Of a stretch of 64,000 nucleotides of DNA, positions 60,536 through 64,000 are shown in pieces. Within the stretch, counting starts at the first letter, position 1; each line of letters opens with the position of its first letter. The notes below the pieces were generated by a model. That model worked only from the letters and a program-made list of their open reading frames with translations. It had not been told where the DNA came from and did no database searches. This DNA is from Brugia malayi (lineage: Eukaryota > Nematoda > Chromadorea > Rhabditida > Onchocercidae), in assembly GCF_000002995.4 (NCBI RefSeq), contig NW_025062475.1:7754187-7818186 (forward strand). Reading direction: 5' to 3'. Both the position numbers and the translations under genes were made by a program.

Positions 60536-63500
60536 ATGCAACTTTTCTTTTTTTTCATCCAAATATTAATGTTAGCTAATATGCTTACGCAGAAAGCACA
60601 AAACGATTCAGTTTTGAACTCATTTTTTTGACTTATTTTTCCTCTCTCTTGTAAGTGTTGGATCATCTCAGTACATCATTATTTTTTCGTCATTTATACT
60701 TTTTGGGACCGAATGATAAATATGGATGATCATTACAAGAAGATATCAAAACGCCCTCAAGAATCAGCTCCCAAAAAATTTTTTTAGGTATTGTAATTCA
60801 TTTCATATCTACTAGATTCGAATTTCAAGCAAAACGAAGAAAAAAGCCATCTGAAGGAAGTACGTAAATTTCTGATAATAGCCAGCTATTTTAAAAATTA
60901 GATGATTATATTTGGAAATGAATTTTTAAACACATTAACAAATCCAAAATTGGTTACAGAGTTAGATCGTAGCGTGTCACTGATGAGACGATTTCACACT
61001 CTCCCGAAAATACCTTATATACCGGATGCAAAATATCGACGGCAACAAACAGGCGATTTAGAGACAAATTTTGATCCATGCAAAATCACACAGCTTTGTC
61101 AAAATGGTGGTACATGCGTATCAAAAAAAGGAGCGTAAGATTTTTTTTTCCAAAATCCATCGATTTTGTCTTTTCTTACATTCATGAATATCTGTAGTTC
61201 ATTATAAAGCCTAAACTAAAGTATAGAGTTCATATATGAAATAGATTTTAGAGCTGACTGGATTTATTGTATTCTCACAAAATACCAAAGATTTAGAGAT
61301 TTTCGTTGCTTAAAGTGTTTACTCTTCATAGCAAATTAAGTACAAAAGACGTCGATGAATTTCATTAATATTCTACTATCGAAAAGACAAAGATGACATA
61401 ATAAAGCTATATGGTTGATTTTAAATTCGGAATTTTGAAATTTGATTAGCAGCGATACAGCATTATGAGAAATTAAACTGAAAATGAATAGCTAGTCCGG
61501 TGATGGCTTAACAGTCAACTTTCATGGCAAACTTCTATTTCTCTAGTTCAAATTATCAAATTTCCACAAAATAGGAGAGACAAAATCTGAAACCGTCGTT
61601 TATATATTCTGATGTAATCCTGTTGAATACTGTTGCATCTTACACATGTTTTAGTTGAGTTGCATTATTTATAAGTGCAAATTACCTGCAAATTATTCAT
61701 ATAAAGTTTAGGCTTAGTGTATTTTTTGACTTATCTGCATTATTAGCTTATGATAAGCTCACGTGACATGTAATGGATTTCTGAGAGGAATAGTTTATGG
61801 TTATGTTACTTAAATTATATCAGTTTAGCTACTACTGTCAGTGCCTTCCAACTTATTATGGAAAAACCTGCGAATTTTTGGCGAACCAAACAAGTTGCAA
61901 GGAAAATTTGTGTCAAAACGATGCGACGTGCTACAGGTAATAGTCATACTGCTGGAAAACCTAATTAGATATTAGCTGATAAAATCTGTCTTTCTAGTGA
62001 TAACTTTATTCGTCCTCCCTTGTGAGCAAGATAAAAGGATGCCAATACTTTGAAAGTGAACGAAAGATTGTTTTTAACAGCATGCTCAGTATGCTTACAG
62101 TATCCAACAAAAGCGTCAGATTGTGACTACTATGGAAAAGAACGAAGATATGCAAAATTTTACTGATACAAAAGTGATACAATGGGTTCGATATGAGTAC
62201 GTTTATTATATGTATTTTCGACCTCGGGAATCGTGTTGTTTTCTCCTGAATGAATTCCATGAATCACCTCGAATAAATCTTTCAATACTTAGGTGTTGGT
62301 GTCGGCAGGGTTTCACGGGTTCATTGTGCGAATATTCGGAAGAGTTGCGCGAATGTGAGCAAGATTATTGTTTACATAAAGGAGTAGGCAAATTGATGAA
62401 TTCTACGGATGGTACCGCAGAATGTGATTGCCAGTGCCAAGAACATCATACTGGAAAAAGAGTATGTAACACTTCCAGCAAGCCATCTTTTCAATCTTTC
62501 TTTTCTTCATTTCATCAAATGATTCTTGATGGTATTATTTCTTCAAGGATTCTAAACCCAGAAATTTCCGAATTAACAATTTATCTGTCGAGATTATTCC
62601 TTGTCAAATGCAGTGTCTGTTTACACCACAATCAAACAGCCTTTAATTGCAGTGTGAAATCGTGTTACCATGTAAAGACTATAGCTGTTTCAACGGTGGT
62701 GTCTGTATGAATGAACCTGTTATGAACAATACTGATGGAGAATTGACCTATAAGGCCAGGTGTAATTGTCCGCCACGTAATATTTATGGAGTTGCTATCA
62801 ATTTTGAAGGTAATGAATATACACATATACTTTACCTACAGATGCATCAACCTTTATATTTTATTAGTGTAATGCGTCAGGTATTTGTGAGATGAACACG
62901 TCGTTAACTGTACCTATGATCACTTCAGGTGAACAGTGCGAACGATTAACGGTTGTCGATAATGAAAGGATCCATGATGAATGTTTCCCATGCCGAAAGA
63001 ACGCGAAGAATTATGCAATTGATTGCTTGGACAAATATACTCAGAATACGACGTTGGGATATATGGAAGAGGTATGGCAAGTGTATATTACAATATGATA
63101 GGTAATTTCGGTCCGTCAAGATAAAGGATTTCTTGAAAGACATGTAAACACATTCTTGTGTGACTTATATGAGTTAGATACATGTATGTACTATTTATAC
63201 ACACTATAACAGTATTGATCTACTAATTCATTCAGATTCTTAAAGCTTGCGGCAAGCCATGCGAATCCGCAGCACGATTTTGTCTCAATGGAGGTCTGTG
63301 CAATGCCGAAGGACGTCTTGGTAATAAATTTGTTCAAAAAAAGAGAGGAGAAAATAATTTTCTCAATTATTCCATCTTTCCAGGAAGGTTGGAATAATTG
63401 ATCTGTGAACTATGAGATTCTTATTTGATACGCTAAAAAAGTGCATTTTCTACTTAATGCCTTTTTTCGATATTTATTATCCTTCACTTTCATCTCGAGA

Positions 63501-64000
63501 AACTAACAGTCAATATCTTCTCATATACAAATATGTTTCAGACGACGATAACAGAACATCTTATATAATTCCGGTTTGTCAATGCGTTGGTTTAGATGAA
63601 GGGATTCTTTGTGAAAGACATGTAAACTCACCATGCGATGCAACTACATATGATCCACGTACGCCCGGTAAGATTAGAACTAAAAGTTTAGAAGTTTTTT
63701 TGTAGCATTACACAAATATTTTGCAGAAGAAAAGTGTGGCGAGCACGGTACCTGTGTCGGTAAGACAATGCACGACTACGTATGTGAGTACGATTTCCAT
63801 GTTTCTTCTCATTTTTTTAAACTTAATGATTCTTAGCACAGCATTTCACCGGAGTCTTATTGCCATCTGAAATGATTCTATGAGTTGGTTCATCCCAGCT
63901 CTGCAAAGACGCATAAAGCGCCATATAAATTGAAGCTGTTATGGTGGTTGGACCGGAGAAAAATGTGATATTGAAGAACCATGCTACAACAATGCCTGTT
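60536..64000 (+). CDS. Secreted multi-EGF-repeat protein (3' end outside window)
   Basis: Ten exons are supported: 60536-60610, 60830-60859, 60902-61134, 61829-61936, 62293-62461, 62653-62809, 62929-63071, 63236-63320, 63542-63667 and 63727 to about 63783; more follow, with one partly visible from about 63931. The start gives a signal peptide (MQLFFFFIQILMLANMLTQ). Exon 2 is only 30 nt. After about 90 residues without cysteine, EGF-like units begin: CQNGGTCV with CLPTYYGKTC, CQNDATC with CRQGFTGSLC, CQCQEHHTGKRC, CFNGGVC with CNCPP, then CLNGGLC, CGEHGTC and finally CYGGWTGEKC at the edge. Some loops are interrupted by long, poorly conserved inserts. The protein is extracellular and presumably adhesive or matrix-type; no named family was recognised. 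The join between the exon ending near 63780 and the last unit is unresolved. Confidence 0.75.

Noticed and set aside
62123..62710. 195-codon open frame read as a single-exon gene
   Set aside because: Only 62293-62461 is an exon of the EGF gene. The rest runs through introns with good splice sites on both sides.

Overview
The window is nuclear DNA of an AT-rich, intron-dense nematode. Gene content and protein sequences fit a filarial or related spirurid worm; this is inference, as no search was possible. Every gene is split into short exons with tttcag-type acceptors. Ten distinct protein genes were reconstructed by joining exons in frame. For seven of the nine full-length ones (HAT1, delta-COP, K2P channel, DNJ-10/TID1, serpin, paxillin, METTL16) summed exon lengths close exactly on a stop codon and the product has the family's expected length. 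Omega GST and the small membrane gene also close in frame.

Layout: a minus-strand gene running off the left edge (1-5601, possibly a KANSL1/NSL1-like PEHE protein); a divergent promoter region; histone acetyltransferase HAT1 (7315-10212, +); coatomer delta subunit (11505-15173, +); a tail-anchored coiled-coil protein (16673-18029, -); and a two-pore-domain potassium channel (20508-25088, -). The middle holds a large inverted duplication. After it come a serpin (43525-45950, +), paxillin (47602-54963, -), METTL16/mett-10 (56782-59816, -) and a secreted EGF-repeat protein running off the right edge (60536-64000, +).

The most striking structure is the inverted repeat. Positions 22589-30479 recur in reverse complement at 34881-42771: two arms of 7,891 bp around a 4,401-bp unique spacer, obeying x + y = 65360 with no net indel. 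Every stretch compared was identical, including homopolymer runs. Each arm carries a complete omega-class glutathione transferase and a complete small membrane-protein gene. The left arm also holds the 5' half of the potassium channel, whose remaining exons lie outside it. The right arm therefore has only a promoter and the first two coding exons, cut off beside an ATT microsatellite. The left arm is thus the source and the right the copy. The spacer holds one intact gene, the mitochondrial J-protein DNJ-10/TID1, which appears to have two alternative C-terminal exons and a hairpin over the acceptor of one of them.

No tRNA, rRNA, CRISPR, transposase or bacterial-type gene was recognised. The genes are a mix of housekeeping functions (chromatin, vesicle coat, RNA methylation, adhesion) and do not form one pathway.
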